Origin: an uncultured Elusimicrobia bacterium
GTDB lineage: Bacteria; Elusimicrobiota; Elusimicrobia; Elusimicrobiales; UBA9959
Direction: 5' to 3'
Assembly (NCBI GenBank): GCA_903873295.1
Contig: CAIQNV010000073.1
Span: 1-58,382 of the forward strand
DNA length: 58,382 nt
Numbering within the stretch: position 1 is the stretch's first letter; each line of letters begins with the position of its first letter. Under the pieces are notes generated by a model, which was given only the letters and a program-made list of their open reading frames with translations, ran no database searches and was not told the origin of the DNA. This document shows positions 50,617-58,382 of this stretch, in pieces. Both the position numbers and the translations under genes were made by a program.

Positions 50617-52443
50617 TTATTTACTGAATCTTCTCGCCTCTTTCTGGAACTGCAGGATAAGCGGCGAGAATTCCGCGGCGGCTTGTTTTCCGGGCACCGG
50701 GCGGTATTCGCCGTCATAAACTTTAAGCCCGCCCTTGTAAGCCTCAAGAGGCATCTCAAGTATCCTGCCTTCCTTGATCAGCCCGGCGCTGTCCCAGGAG
50801 GCCGAAACCACAAAGGGCCGCGGGGCCGCGTCGAAGAGGCTGCGGCCGCCGGAATAATCCCCGGCCGGATTTTTCACCCCCGCCAGAGCCAGGAGGGTCG
50901 GAACTATGTCCAGGTGGCTGGTGACGGTCTTTATCCTTTCCGGCCGTCGGCCCGGAGCGTAAAAGACAAGGGGCACCCGCACCTCTTCGGGGCTGTAGCC
51001 CTGGTTATGGCCGTAGCGGCCGCGCTCCAGAAATGCCTCTCCGTGGTCGCCCAGCACCAGCACCGCGGTATCTTTAAGGCCGCCGGTCTCGCGCAGCGCC
51101 TTCAAAATCCCGCCCACCAGGTGGTCGTCGGAATAGATGGAATTTTTATATTTATTGAACAGCCCGCCCACATTGCCGCGGTTCAGCGCCAGCTGGCTGA
51201 CGCCCGCCGCAGGCCTGAATTTTTCAAAGCCCGGAAGGGAATCATAATTCCCGTGCGAGGCGTCATAGAAGAGAAAGGCGAAATAAGGCTTTTTTGCGTC
51301 CCGCTTTTTCAGGTAGTCCGTGAACCTGCCGGAAATATCCCTGTCTTTTTCGGCCCCGTCCGCCCCCTGCGGCTCGTCATAGATGTTTTCGCGCGGCACA
51401 TCTACGAAACAGGTCTTGTTGAATTCCGGAAAACTCAGCTTGGCGCTGGCGAACAGCCGCAGGTCGTAGCCCTGCCGTTTTAAAACGTCTATAAGCACCG
51501 GCCCCCGCCGCTCTCCCAGCATGGGGAACCAGTAGTTGCCGTAGAGCCCGTAAAGTATGGAGAAGATCCCGAAGCGCGTGCAGTTGCCGCCGCTGTAATG
51601 GTTTTCAAAAACCGCGGCTCTTTCCCCCAGCGCCCAGGTCTCAGGCATGATCTCGGGGGTCAGCATGTCCGACCGCAGCGAGTCCACTACTATAATAAGG
51701 AAATTCAGGGGCCTGGCAGGAGGTTTTATCTCCAGGGGCCGCTTAGGATAATCCAGCCCGGAATATCTCAGCTCGATGCCGCCTTTGACCTCGCTGTCCA
51801 GCTTGACGCCCAGATATTTTACGGCGAAGCTGCGTATCCTGAGCGGCTGGTAAAGCGGGAACAGCTGCGCGTTGCGGGTGATATAGACAGAGTCGTAAAG
51901 AGTGCCCCAGGCAAAAAGCCCCTTGTCGGCCAGCACGAACAGCATAAGCCCGCAGGCCAGCGCCAGAGCGCGCCGCCCGCGCAGCAGGGGCCGGCGGGCC
52001 AGGCGCTCCGACAGCCGCCAGAAATACCACTGCGCCGCGCCCAGCGCCGCGGCGATAAGGACGAAAAGCGCCTTGGTCCCCCAGCCCTGGTCCAGCGACT
52101 CAAGGCCTCCCGGGGTGAGCACCAGATTCAGCACCATGGAGTTAAGGTGGAACTTGAAAATTTTATAGACAGCCGCGTCCGTAACCAGCGCCAGCTGGAA
52201 ACAGGCGGTCAGCGCCGCCAGTACCGCCCGCCCGGGAGCAAAAAGGAAAAGCGGCGCCGCCAGTAGCGCCAGGGCGGCGTAAAGCATTACGGTATTCGAA
52301 ACCAGCGCGGCGGCCGCGTAGGCCAGCTCCAGCGGGTGTCCGCCGGTAAAAAAAAGGAAGAAAGCGCAGATCGCCAGCGAAAGGCAGAAATTCAGGCCCA
52401 GGAAAACCGCCAGCTGTTTAAAATTTATTTTTCTAAAAATCAT
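50617..52443 (-). CDS. YejM-like membrane protein with periplasmic sulfatase-fold domain
   Basis: Protein of 608 residues. About five N-terminal membrane helices (to residue 200) precede an alkaline-phosphatase-superfamily domain: LIIVVDSLRSDML, HYSGGNCTRFGIFSILYGLYGNYW, LGDHGEAFLERGRYGHNQGY and TSHLDIVPTLL. Layout and the GGN-x-TR-x-GIFS segment match YejM (PbgA), which in E. coli controls LpxC turnover and lipid A amounts, rather than true sulfatases. Phosphoethanolamine transferases have a different motif order. The ATG at 52443 is preferred; a TTG eight codons earlier lies on a TTGACA dyad. It may tie to the lipid A genes in this window. Confidence 0.75.
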   Translation of the reverse strand: MIFRKINFKQLAVFLGLNFCLSLAICAFFLFFTGGHPLELAYAAAALVSNTVMLYAALALLAAPLFLFAPGRAVLAALTACFQLALVTDAAVYKIFKFHLNSMVLNLVLTPGGLESLDQGWGTKALFVLIAAALGAAQWYFWRLSERLARRPLLRGRRALALACGLMLFVLADKGLFAWGTLYDSVYITRNAQLFPLYQPLRIRSFAVKYLGVKLDSEVKGGIELRYSGLDYPKRPLEIKPPARPLNFLIIVVDSLRSDMLTPEIMPETWALGERAAVFENHYSGGNCTRFGIFSILYGLYGNYWFPMLGERRGPVLIDVLKRQGYDLRLFASAKLSFPEFNKTCFVDVPRENIYDEPQGADGAEKDRDISGRFTDYLKKRDAKKPYFAFLFYDASHGNYDSLPGFEKFRPAAGVSQLALNRGNVGGLFNKYKNSIYSDDHLVGGILKALRETGGLKDTAVLVLGDHGEAFLERGRYGHNQGYSPEEVRVPLVFYAPGRRPERIKTVTSHLDIVPTLLALAGVKNPAGDYSGGRSLFDAAPRPFVVSASWDSAGLIKEGRILEMPLEAYKGGLKVYDGEYRPVPGKQAAAEFSPLILQFQKEARRFSK

Positions 52444-52460
52444 GGTCTTGATAATAGTCG

Positions 52461-52490
52461 TTGACAAGTGTCAAACGCAAGTGCTAGATT
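52461..52490 (+). promoter_or_regulatory. Promoter and dyad between YejM-like and hydrolase genes
   Basis: TTGACAAGTGTCAA (52461-52474) is an inverted repeat with a two-base centre. Its left half gives a -35 TTGACA, with TAGATT at 52485-52490 as -10 (spacer 18) for the plus-strand hydrolase. The right half offers TTGACA to the minus strand, but no good -10 follows there. A repressor dimer site is possible. Confidence 0.5.
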
Positions 52491-52548
52491 TATTTAGGTA
52501 TTCTACTATTTATAGTTGCCTGATACGATGCTGACGCAGGTCTTGAAA

Positions 52549-53658
52549 ATGATAAAAACCGCCTTTACCGCCGTTTTTGTAGTTTTCGCACTTACCGCCG
52601 CCACCAATGCGGTCGAACTTAATACCGTCAAGAAGAAAGATGTCCAGCAGCTGACCGCCGACCTCCAGCTGCCGGCCCCCGAACTGGCCGTTTCGGAAGC
52701 TTTGCTCCCCAAGGATGGGCTGGACCCTGTCGTAATAACCGTCCCGGGCCTCAAATTCGGCGAGATCGGCTGGGGACCGTTCGAACTCAAGAATTTCATC
52801 AGAATATTCCGCAAGCTTTTCCCCGACAATGATCTGGACGAGGCGGATATAGTCAACGGCTTCGTGGCTTTCGACAAATCTTACTTTTTCACGGACGACG
52901 AAGAGACCGTTGCGGACCTGGCCGCGCAGACTCCGCAGCGCGCCATGCCTGATAATTATCTGGAGCTTAAACTCAAGGAAATACCCGGCTACGAGAATCA
53001 CGATATTAAAATAGCCCCGTTTACCTGGTCCCGCGACCCGGGCGAGACCGAGCAGGCCGTTCCGGAGCTGGCCAAGACGATAGCTGCCACTTATGACGCC
53101 TATAAGAACACCGGGCGCCCCCTTTACATACTGGCGCACAGCTGGGGCTCGATATTGACGCACGAAGCCCTTCACCGCCTTGAAACCTCCCGCCCGGACA
53201 TCAAGATAGATAAACTCATTACCGCAGGCTCGCCCCTGGTGCCGGCCAACTTCGTGGTAAAAATTTTTCTGAAGGTAGAAACGGACAAAGAGCACCTGCT
53301 GAAAGCCGTGACCAAACCGGCCAGCGTGAAGGACTGGCACAATATCTGGGCCAAACGCGACGCCTATTCCAACGCCATCCCCGCGGCCGACACCAACTAT
53401 CAGACGGACGCCGCCGTAGAGAACGTTGAGCCGACGCTGATCGACCTTATTTTGCACAACAAGCTGCTCAAGAAGGAGGCCCGCCACGACCTGTTCAAGA
53501 TCCGCGACATCAAAGCCTGGCACGCCTCTTACTTCTACGACTTCAAGGCCAGCCTGCTCTCCATACATAAGGAGATCTTCATCCCTATCTTCAGGCCCAT
53601 ACTCGCGCCACAGGTAATGGACTGCGCAAAAACGCCCGTGCCGATGTGCAAGCCCTGA
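52549..53658 (+). CDS. Secreted alpha/beta-hydrolase, lipase-like
   Basis: Protein of 369 residues with a signal peptide (ending near TNAVE). The nucleophile elbow is AHSWGS (G-x-S-x-G variant AHSWG), preceded by a strand, and a DxxH-type pair is possible near the C-terminus (RHDLFKIRDIKAWHASYF). The fold resembles lipases or esterases. Substrate is unknown; lipid or ester in the envelope is likely given export. The ATG at 52549 is chosen for its standard signal peptide; an ATG at 52528 adds seven residues. A terminator follows. Confidence 0.7.
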   Translation: MIKTAFTAVFVVFALTAATNAVELNTVKKKDVQQLTADLQLPAPELAVSEALLPKDGLDPVVITVPGLKFGEIGWGPFELKNFIRIFRKLFPDNDLDEADIVNGFVAFDKSYFFTDDEETVADLAAQTPQRAMPDNYLELKLKEIPGYENHDIKIAPFTWSRDPGETEQAVPELAKTIAATYDAYKNTGRPLYILAHSWGSILTHEALHRLETSRPDIKIDKLITAGSPLVPANFVVKIFLKVETDKEHLLKAVTKPASVKDWHNIWAKRDAYSNAIPAADTNYQTDAAVENVEPTLIDLILHNKLLKKEARHDLFKIRDIKAWHASYFYDFKASLLSIHKEIFIPIFRPILAPQVMDCAKTPVPMCKP

Positions 53659-53682
53659 AAAAGCCCCTAACGGAGCAAAAAG

Positions 53683-53706
53683 GCCCGCTTCACAGCGGGC
53701 TTTTTA
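53683..53706 (+). terminator. Intrinsic terminator
   Basis: GCCCGC and GCGGGC arms around a TTCACA loop are followed by TTTTT, with AAAAAGG before. It lies 25 bases after the hydrolase stop. Confidence 0.85.
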
Positions 53707-53708
53707 TT

Positions 53709-53870
53709 TAGAAGCCATCCGAAAACCCTTTTGATACGCGAAAACGCGGATTTTGAACCGGATGCGAGGCGCGACGAATGAGCATACCGGTCGTATGCGA
53801 TTGAGGAGCAACGAAACAGACGGCCAAAAGCCGCGTTTGCAGGCGCAGAAAGGTTTTCGGATGGCTTCTA
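53709..53870. repeat. Foldback repeat F upstream of rlmN
   Basis: Terminal inverted repeats TAGAAGCCATCCGAAAACC (53709-53727) and GGTTTTCGGATGGCTTCTA (53852-53870) are perfect over 19 bases. Inside, 53766-53813 carries one copy of the GGCGCGACGA...GAGGAGCAACG core found twice in repeat E, with a palindromic CATACCGGTCGTATG centre. No transposase. Confidence 0.85.
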
Positions 53871-53899
53871 GCCCCCCCAGATATGGGATAATGTATCTT

Positions 53900-54922
53900 A
53901 TGGACCTGAAAAAACTTTCAATTTTCCTTAAAGAGAACGGCGTCCCCGCCTTCCGCCTTAACCAGGTGCGCGACGCCGTCTATAAGAATTTCGCCGCCAC
54001 CTGGGACGAGATCCCTGTGCTTCCGGCCGCCCTGCGCGACCGCCTCAGGCACGGCATCCACATTCACTCCGTGGAGATCCTGGAAGCGCAGACCGCCAAG
54101 AAAGGCGACGCGATAAAGTTCTGCTTCGCGCTGAAGGACGGCCTGAAGATCGAAGCCGTGCTGCTGAAGCTCCTGGCGGATAAATGGAGCCTCTGCGTCT
54201 CCACGCAGGTCGGCTGTCCCGTGCGCTGCCCTTTCTGCGCCACCGGCAAGAAAGGCCTGAAGCGCAACCTGTCGCCGGACGAGATCTCGGACCAGTTCCT
54301 GGCCGCCGCGCATTATCTCAAGACCAGGGGCTCGCATAAGATAGGCAGCGTCATTTTCATGGGGATGGGCGAGCCCTTTCTTAATTACGATTCGGTGGCC
54401 GAAGCCATTCATACCATGGCCGATCCGGAGCTCATCGGCCTGGGCCAGCGGCACATCTCCATCTCGACCGCGGGCCATGTGCCCGGCATACGCCGCTTCG
54501 CCAAGGAGTTCCCGCAGTGCAACCTGGCTATCTCGCTGCACGCCGCCGAGGACGCGCTGAGGACGGACCTGGTGCCGCTCAACCGCACCTACCCGCTCGG
54601 CCAGCTGGCCAAAGCGCTCAAGGACTATATTTTCTCCACCAAGAGGCGCGTCTTCGTGGAATACGTGCTGATGGAGGGCGTCAACAACAGCCGCACCCAG
54701 GTCGCGCGGCTCAACGCCTGGCTGCGCACGGTGGCGGCGCCCAAATATTTCGTCGTGAACATCATCCCCTACAACCGCACCGGCGGCCCCTACAAAGCAC
54801 CGACGCGCGAGCGCGTCAAGCTCTTCTCGGAGCTGCTGGAGGCCACCGGCATCGAAGTGACCATACGCAAGAGCATGGGCGAAGACATCGCCGGCGCCTG
54901 CGGCCAGCTCGCCGGCCAGTAA
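53900..54922 (+). CDS. rlmN: RlmN-type radical SAM rRNA/tRNA methyltransferase
   Basis: Protein of 340 residues. It methylates C2 of adenosine in 23S rRNA and tRNA. Radical SAM cysteines are Cys106, Cys110 and Cys113 (GCPVRCPFCATGKKG); the methyl-transfer Cys334 is in MGEDIAGACGQL. GMGEPFLNYD and NLAISLHAAED are family marks. The start ATG at 53900 has no Shine-Dalgarno; GATAAT at 53887-53892 would place the transcript start at the ATG, so it may be leaderless. An upstream frame in repeat F is not part of the protein. Confidence 0.9.
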   Translation: MDLKKLSIFLKENGVPAFRLNQVRDAVYKNFAATWDEIPVLPAALRDRLRHGIHIHSVEILEAQTAKKGDAIKFCFALKDGLKIEAVLLKLLADKWSLCVSTQVGCPVRCPFCATGKKGLKRNLSPDEISDQFLAAAHYLKTRGSHKIGSVIFMGMGEPFLNYDSVAEAIHTMADPELIGLGQRHISISTAGHVPGIRRFAKEFPQCNLAISLHAAEDALRTDLVPLNRTYPLGQLAKALKDYIFSTKRRVFVEYVLMEGVNNSRTQVARLNAWLRTVAAPKYFVVNIIPYNRTGGPYKAPTRERVKLFSELLEATGIEVTIRKSMGEDIAGACGQLAGQ

Positions 54923-54941
54923 GCCGTCGGCAGTGAACGGC

Positions 54942-54972
54942 AAAAGAGCCCCGGGCTGCCGGGGCTCTTTTT
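54942..54972. terminator. Bidirectional terminator between rlmN and thiolase
   Basis: AAAGAGCCCCGG and CCGGGGCTCTTT arms around GCTG, with T-rich sequence after, give a strong hairpin usable from both strands between these convergent genes. Confidence 0.85.
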
Positions 54973-54993
54973 TGTCTTGTGCCAGCTTAACGT

Positions 54994-56172
54994 TTACCGC
55001 TCTACGCAGATGGCTATGCCCATGCCGCCGCCTATGCAGAGGGTGGCCAGGCCTTTCTTCACGTTGCGTTTCTTCATCTCGTGCAGCAGCGTCACCAGGA
55101 TGCGCGCGCCCGAGGCGCCCACGGGGTGGCCCAGCGCTATCGCGCCGCCGTTCACATTGACGATGTCCTTGTTGAAGCCGAGCTCCTTGGCTACCGAGAG
55201 GCTCTGGGCCGCAAAGGCTTCGTTGGCCTCTATCAGCTCAACGTCCTTCAGCTCCCAATTGGCCTTCTTCAGGGCCTTACGCACGGCTTCGGCCGGGCCT
55301 ATGCCCATGATGGAGGGGTCCACGCCGGCCCAGGCGTAGGAGACGATCTTTGCCATGGGTTTCAGGTTGTGCTTCTTCACCGCGTCGGCGGAAGCCACAA
55401 GCACGCAGGCGGCGCCGTCGTTGATGCCGGAGGCATTGGCGGCCGTAACCGTGCCGTCTTTCTTGAACGCGGGACGAAGCTTCGCCAGGCCCTCGGCGGT
55501 CACGCCGGCCTTGGGGTATTCGTCCTTCGCGAACATCACCGGGTCGCCCTTGCGCTGCGGTATGGCCACCGGAGCTATCTCGTCGGCGAAGCGGTTCTCT
55601 TTCAGGGACTTCTCGGCTTTATTCTGGGACTCGGCCGCGAATTTATCCTGCTCTTCGCGGGTCAGGCCGTACTTTGTCGCCAGGTTCTCGGCGGTAACGC
55701 CCATGTGGTAATTATTGAAGACATCCGTCAGGCCGTCGTGAAGCAGGGAATCGACCAGTTCGCCGTTGCCCATCTTGTAGCCGCCGCGCGCTTTTTTCAG
55801 CAAATACGGGGCATTGGTCATGCTCTCCGAACCGCCGGCTATCACCATCTCGGCGTCGCCGCACATGATCTGCTGGGCCGCCATCGCCACTGTGCGCATG
55901 CCGGAGCCGCAAAGCATGTTCAGCGTCACGGCGGTCTTCTCCACCGGGATGCCGGCGCCCACGGCCATCTGCCTGGCCGCGCCCTGGCCCACGCCGGCCT
56001 GGTAGATGCTGCCCATCAGCACCTCGTCGATGTCGGCGGGGTTCACCTTGGCCCGCTCCATCACCGCTTTCACTACCACCTTCCCGAGTTCCACAGAGCT
56101 GAAATCAGCCAGGCTTCCCCCGAAGCTGCCTATCGCCGTCCTAACACCTTCAACTATGAACACTTCTTTCAT
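54994..56172 (-). CDS. Acetyl-CoA acetyltransferase (thiolase)
   Basis: Protein of 392 residues with the three thiolase sites: Cys88 in NMLCGSGMRT, His349 in ALGHPVGASGAR, and Cys379 in CIGGGMG. It joins two acetyl-CoA to acetoacetyl-CoA or works in reverse. Its cluster with a CoA-transferase and a TetR regulator suggests short-chain acid or butyrate/hydroxybutyrate metabolism. It is the third gene of that operon; CTCC-rich DNA upstream of the start (GGAG on the coding strand) is the ribosome-binding site. Confidence 0.95.
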   Translation of the reverse strand: MKEVFIVEGVRTAIGSFGGSLADFSSVELGKVVVKAVMERAKVNPADIDEVLMGSIYQAGVGQGAARQMAVGAGIPVEKTAVTLNMLCGSGMRTVAMAAQQIMCGDAEMVIAGGSESMTNAPYLLKKARGGYKMGNGELVDSLLHDGLTDVFNNYHMGVTAENLATKYGLTREEQDKFAAESQNKAEKSLKENRFADEIAPVAIPQRKGDPVMFAKDEYPKAGVTAEGLAKLRPAFKKDGTVTAANASGINDGAACVLVASADAVKKHNLKPMAKIVSYAWAGVDPSIMGIGPAEAVRKALKKANWELKDVELIEANEAFAAQSLSVAKELGFNKDIVNVNGGAIALGHPVGASGARILVTLLHEMKKRNVKKGLATLCIGGGMGIAICVER

Positions 56173-56209
56173 TTTATTCTCCTCCGTTAAGTTAATTATA
56201 AAAACTAAA

Positions 56210-57541
56210 TCACAAATAACCGAGTTTCGCGGCCTGTTCCGTCAGCCGCGCCCGGAAATCAGGATGCGCCACAGCAATCAGCGCTCCGGCCCTCTCGCGC
56301 ACGGTGCGGCCGCGCAGGCGGGCTATGCCGAACTCGGTCACGATGAGGTCCGTGTTTGCCCGGTGCAGAGTAACCGCGGTGCCTTCGGCCAGCGTCGGCA
56401 CTATAGCCGAGACCGTCCCTTTTTTGGCCGTGGAGCGGCAGGCTATTATGGATTTGCCCAGCCCGTCATAGGCCTCTTTGGCGCCGACAGCGGTATCGGT
56501 CTGGCCGCCGGTGCCGGAATACTGCGAGGGGCCTATAGATTCGCTGGCCACCTGGCCGGTCAGGTCTACGGTAAGACAGGTGTTGATAGAGACCATGCGG
56601 GAATTCTGCCGTATCACAGCGGGATCGTTCACCCAGGCGCCGCGGCGGAATTCCACGGCCGGATTGTCGTCCAGCCAGTCGTAAAGCCTGCGCGAGCCCA
56701 TGGCGAAGGTGCAGACGAGTTTGTCTTTCACTAAAGTCTTCCGCTTATTGGTGATGACGCCGGCTTCGTAAAGCTCCATCATGGAATCCACCATCATCTC
56801 GGTGTGGACGCCCAGATCTTTCTTGCCTTTAAGCGCCAGGGCCGCGGCGTTAGGAATGCCGCCGATGCCCAGCTGTATAGTGGCGCCGTCGTCCACTAAT
56901 TCGGCTATGTAGTTGCCTATGGTCTTCTCGGTCTCGTCCGGGTCGGGCGAAGGCAGCGCGGGCACTTCCTGGTCGTTCTCCACGAACCAGTCCACGTCGC
57001 TCACGTGCAGGTGGGTGTCGCCCAGGGTCCGCGGCAGATTCCTGTTAACTTCCAGTATCACCGTGCCGGCGGCTTCAAGAATGTCCTTTTCATAGGTTAT
57101 GCCCAGCGAGAGCGATACAAAACCTCTCGCGTCGGGCGGCGTGCAGGTTCCGAAGAAGATGTCGGGCCGGCGGACCTGCAGGCGGTCCAGCGCGGCGCGG
57201 TGCAGCATATTGGGCACATAAGTGACGGTTCCCGCGCCGGCGGTCAGCGCCTGCCTCGAGCCCGGCGCGTGAAACCAGCTGGCCAGCTCGAAATGGCCCT
57301 TCATCTCCGGCTTCATATAAAAGTCATAGGGCTTAAGTGTAAGCACCGAGAACACCCGGGCGTCTTTCACGCGGGGCGCCGCCGTATGGAAGCGGCTCAT
57401 GCAGCCCTGCGGCTCCGAGGCGCACTGCGCCACTATCACGTCGTCGCCGCTCTTTATCTTCGCCGCGGCTTCGTCCGCGGTGATCAATTTATCAGAATAA
57501 GCGCTTTTGCGGGTTATCCCCGCCCTTTCAGCTGTTATCAT
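56210..57541 (-). CDS. Acetyl-CoA hydrolase/CoA-transferase (4-hydroxybutyrate type)
   Basis: Protein of 443 residues of the family that swaps CoA between acids or cleaves acyl-CoA. Features: a first-domain FFGTCTPPDARGFVSLSLG, a LGIGGIPNAAAL segment, the catalytic-type Glu in HTEMMVDSMMELYEAGV, and a C-terminal TEFGIARLRGRT segment. It resembles 4-hydroxybutyrate/butyrate CoA-transferases. Its ATG overlaps the tetR stop (TAATG). With the thiolase it would process short-chain acyl-CoA. Confidence 0.88.
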   Translation of the reverse strand: MITAERAGITRKSAYSDKLITADEAAAKIKSGDDVIVAQCASEPQGCMSRFHTAAPRVKDARVFSVLTLKPYDFYMKPEMKGHFELASWFHAPGSRQALTAGAGTVTYVPNMLHRAALDRLQVRRPDIFFGTCTPPDARGFVSLSLGITYEKDILEAAGTVILEVNRNLPRTLGDTHLHVSDVDWFVENDQEVPALPSPDPDETEKTIGNYIAELVDDGATIQLGIGGIPNAAALALKGKKDLGVHTEMMVDSMMELYEAGVITNKRKTLVKDKLVCTFAMGSRRLYDWLDDNPAVEFRRGAWVNDPAVIRQNSRMVSINTCLTVDLTGQVASESIGPSQYSGTGGQTDTAVGAKEAYDGLGKSIIACRSTAKKGTVSAIVPTLAEGTAVTLHRANTDLIVTEFGIARLRGRTVRERAGALIAVAHPDFRARLTEQAAKLGYL

Positions 57542-58170
57542 TATTTCCCCCCCGCCAGAATGCCTCTTTTAAACACGCGCGCGAAGAGCTTTACCGCCTC
57601 GGCGTCGGCCAGGCCGTAATGCCCCTTGACCTTGAAAAGCTTTTCCATTATAAAATAGTTGAAATAGTTCCAGGTCACCATCATCAGGGCGGCCACGGGG
57701 TCGATGTCGGGCGCGATCCGGCCCAGCGCCCGCCCGCCGCCCGCCTTAAGCGCGGCGGCATAGCCCTGCCGCATGCGCGCGAACATCTTATTCACGTGCT
57801 TCGCCTCGAACTCCACCACGTCGACATATATAAGGAGTATATAGGCCGAGAATTTCTCCACCATTTCCCTGGAGGCGAAGCCCAGTTCCTCGATATTGTC
57901 GGGGAAGGCCGTTGTGGACAGGGCCTTTATGAGCGGCTGGCCCGGACTGAAGTACTCTTTCTCGTACTTCGCGAGCAGCGAGACGAAGACCTCTTCCTTG
58001 GTGCCGAAATAATTATAGATATTGCCCAGCGACACGCCGGCCTGCGCCGCGATGTCCCGGGTGGAGGTGCCGTGGAACCCCTTGCGGATGAACAGGTCCG
58101 AAGCCGCGGCCAGTATCCTGTCCAGGTTGGCCGCCGGAGCCGCCTTTTTTGTCTTAAGTGTTTTTATCAT
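57541..58170 (-). CDS. TetR-family transcriptional regulator
   Basis: Protein of 209 residues. The TetR helix-turn-helix is at about 17-62 (LDRILAAASDLFIRKGFHGTSTRDIAAQAGVSLGNIYNYFGTKEEV). The rest is a helical ligand-binding domain with many aromatic residues, fitting acyl-CoA sensing. It leads the operon with CoA-transferase and thiolase and likely represses itself from the dyad just upstream. No Shine-Dalgarno is present because the operator fills the leader. Confidence 0.93.
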   Translation of the reverse strand: MIKTLKTKKAAPAANLDRILAAASDLFIRKGFHGTSTRDIAAQAGVSLGNIYNYFGTKEEVFVSLLAKYEKEYFSPGQPLIKALSTTAFPDNIEELGFASREMVEKFSAYILLIYVDVVEFEAKHVNKMFARMRQGYAAALKAGGGRALGRIAPDIDPVAALMMVTWNYFNYFIMEKLFKVKGHYGLADAEAVKLFARVFKRGILAGGK

Positions 58171-58225
58171 ATATGAACGAGCGTTCGTTCATATTAATTC
58201 TACCAAACCTTCCGTCGCGCGTCAA
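58171..58225 (-). promoter_or_regulatory. Promoter and operator of the tetR operon
   Basis: On the minus strand, TTGACG (58225-58220) and TAGAAT (58202-58197) are 17 bases apart. A dyad, ATATGAACGA-GCGT-TCGTTCATAT on the plus strand (58171-58194), lies between the -10 box and the start codon. This is a typical TetR/FadR-like operator placed at the transcript start, so it should give negative autoregulation. Confidence 0.75.
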
Positions 58226-58310
58226 CACTAAAATTTAGAGGCTCCGGGTTTCTCGTGACTAACTGTCTGCTAATTCAACAGAAGACTGCGCTTGCCGGAT
58301 GTTAAACAGC

Positions 58311-58382
58311 CGAGGGCCGGGCATGGGGTTGCTCTGGAGCCGCTTTGGGGCGGGGGGCCCCGCTTCGGGGGGAACCGCGCAA
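58311..58382. repeat. Partial copy of repeat A at the right edge
   Basis: Bases 58326-58360 match 17971-18006 of repeat A (GGGTTGC, GCCGCTTTGGGG, GGGGGCCCC), and the last 16 bases match GGGGGGAACCGCGCAA. The element runs off the window edge. The inner hairpin is CCCCGCTTCGGGG instead of the longer one in repeat A. Confidence 0.75.

Noticed and set aside
53753-53899. N-terminal extension of RlmN starting inside repeat F
   Set aside because: The extra 49 residues are read from the repeat core and arm and are not part of the RlmN family.

Overview
The window is GC-rich, gene-dense chromosomal DNA from a Gram-negative (diderm) bacterium. It carries nearly the whole lipid A pathway (lpxD, lpxC, fabZ, lpxA, lpxI, lpxB, msbA), BamA with an OmpH/Skp-like chaperone, and a Tol/TonB-type energised envelope module. 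No rRNA, tRNA, CRISPR array, integrase or transposase was recognised. The gene mix, the abundance of small radical SAM proteins, and an exported protein starting with a TTYYPAPYG-type segment are reminiscent of Elusimicrobiota/Omnitrophota-type genomes. That placement is an inference from gene content, not from a marker gene.

Region 1 (0.1-7.5 kb, minus strand) is the most unusual part. It is a compact operon behind a good sigma70-type promoter: an exported tail-fibre/pilin-tip-like protein, an HxsD-like protein, an HxsB-type radical SAM/SPASM maturase, a second HxsD-like protein, an exported protein with 14 cysteines, an 18-codon ORF, a further radical SAM protein, an HxsC-like radical SAM protein, and a membrane protein with the two aspartate motifs of A24 prepilin peptidases. 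It looks like a divergent His-Xaa-Ser (Hxs) peptide-modification system without an obvious HxsA substrate, tied to export or pilus-type processing.

Region 2 (7.6-11.5 kb) has a secreted barnase-family RNase with its barstar inhibitor. Divergent from it is a radical SAM gene followed by two U32-family genes that resemble UbiU and UbiV in their cysteine patterns. Twin GGGCC-N4-GGCCC dyads sit between the two divergent units. Region 3 (11.5-24.2 kb) has a PhoH/PIN ATPase, then bamA, ompH-like, lpxD, lpxC, fabZ, lpxA, lpxI, a DUF374 acyltransferase and a membrane/spermidine-synthase-like fusion. Foldback repeats sit between several of these genes.

Region 4 (24.2-39.6 kb) has a secreted HAD-like protein, a 1120-residue TPR protein, and an ExbB/ExbD/ExbD/TonB module with an exported partner. 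These are followed by a class III aminotransferase, a Gfo/Idh/MocA oxidoreductase, lpxB, msbA and a ZIP transporter. Region 5 (39.6-49.5 kb) has a short Rel/SpoT, an RF-like GGQ protein and a single-domain response regulator. Converging on it is a minus-strand run thrC, ApgM-type homoserine kinase, unknown 432-residue protein, aminotransferase, periplasmic sensor-like protein. Region 6 (49.7-58.4 kb) has a GNAT protein, a YejM-like membrane sulfatase-fold protein divergent from a secreted hydrolase, rlmN, and a TetR/CoA-transferase/thiolase operon with a clear autoregulatory operator.

Several families of intergenic foldback repeats recur. One fills the lpxB-msbA gap exactly and supplies the lpxB stop codon. 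Many starts lack a Shine-Dalgarno sequence, and at least one promoter implies a near-leaderless mRNA.
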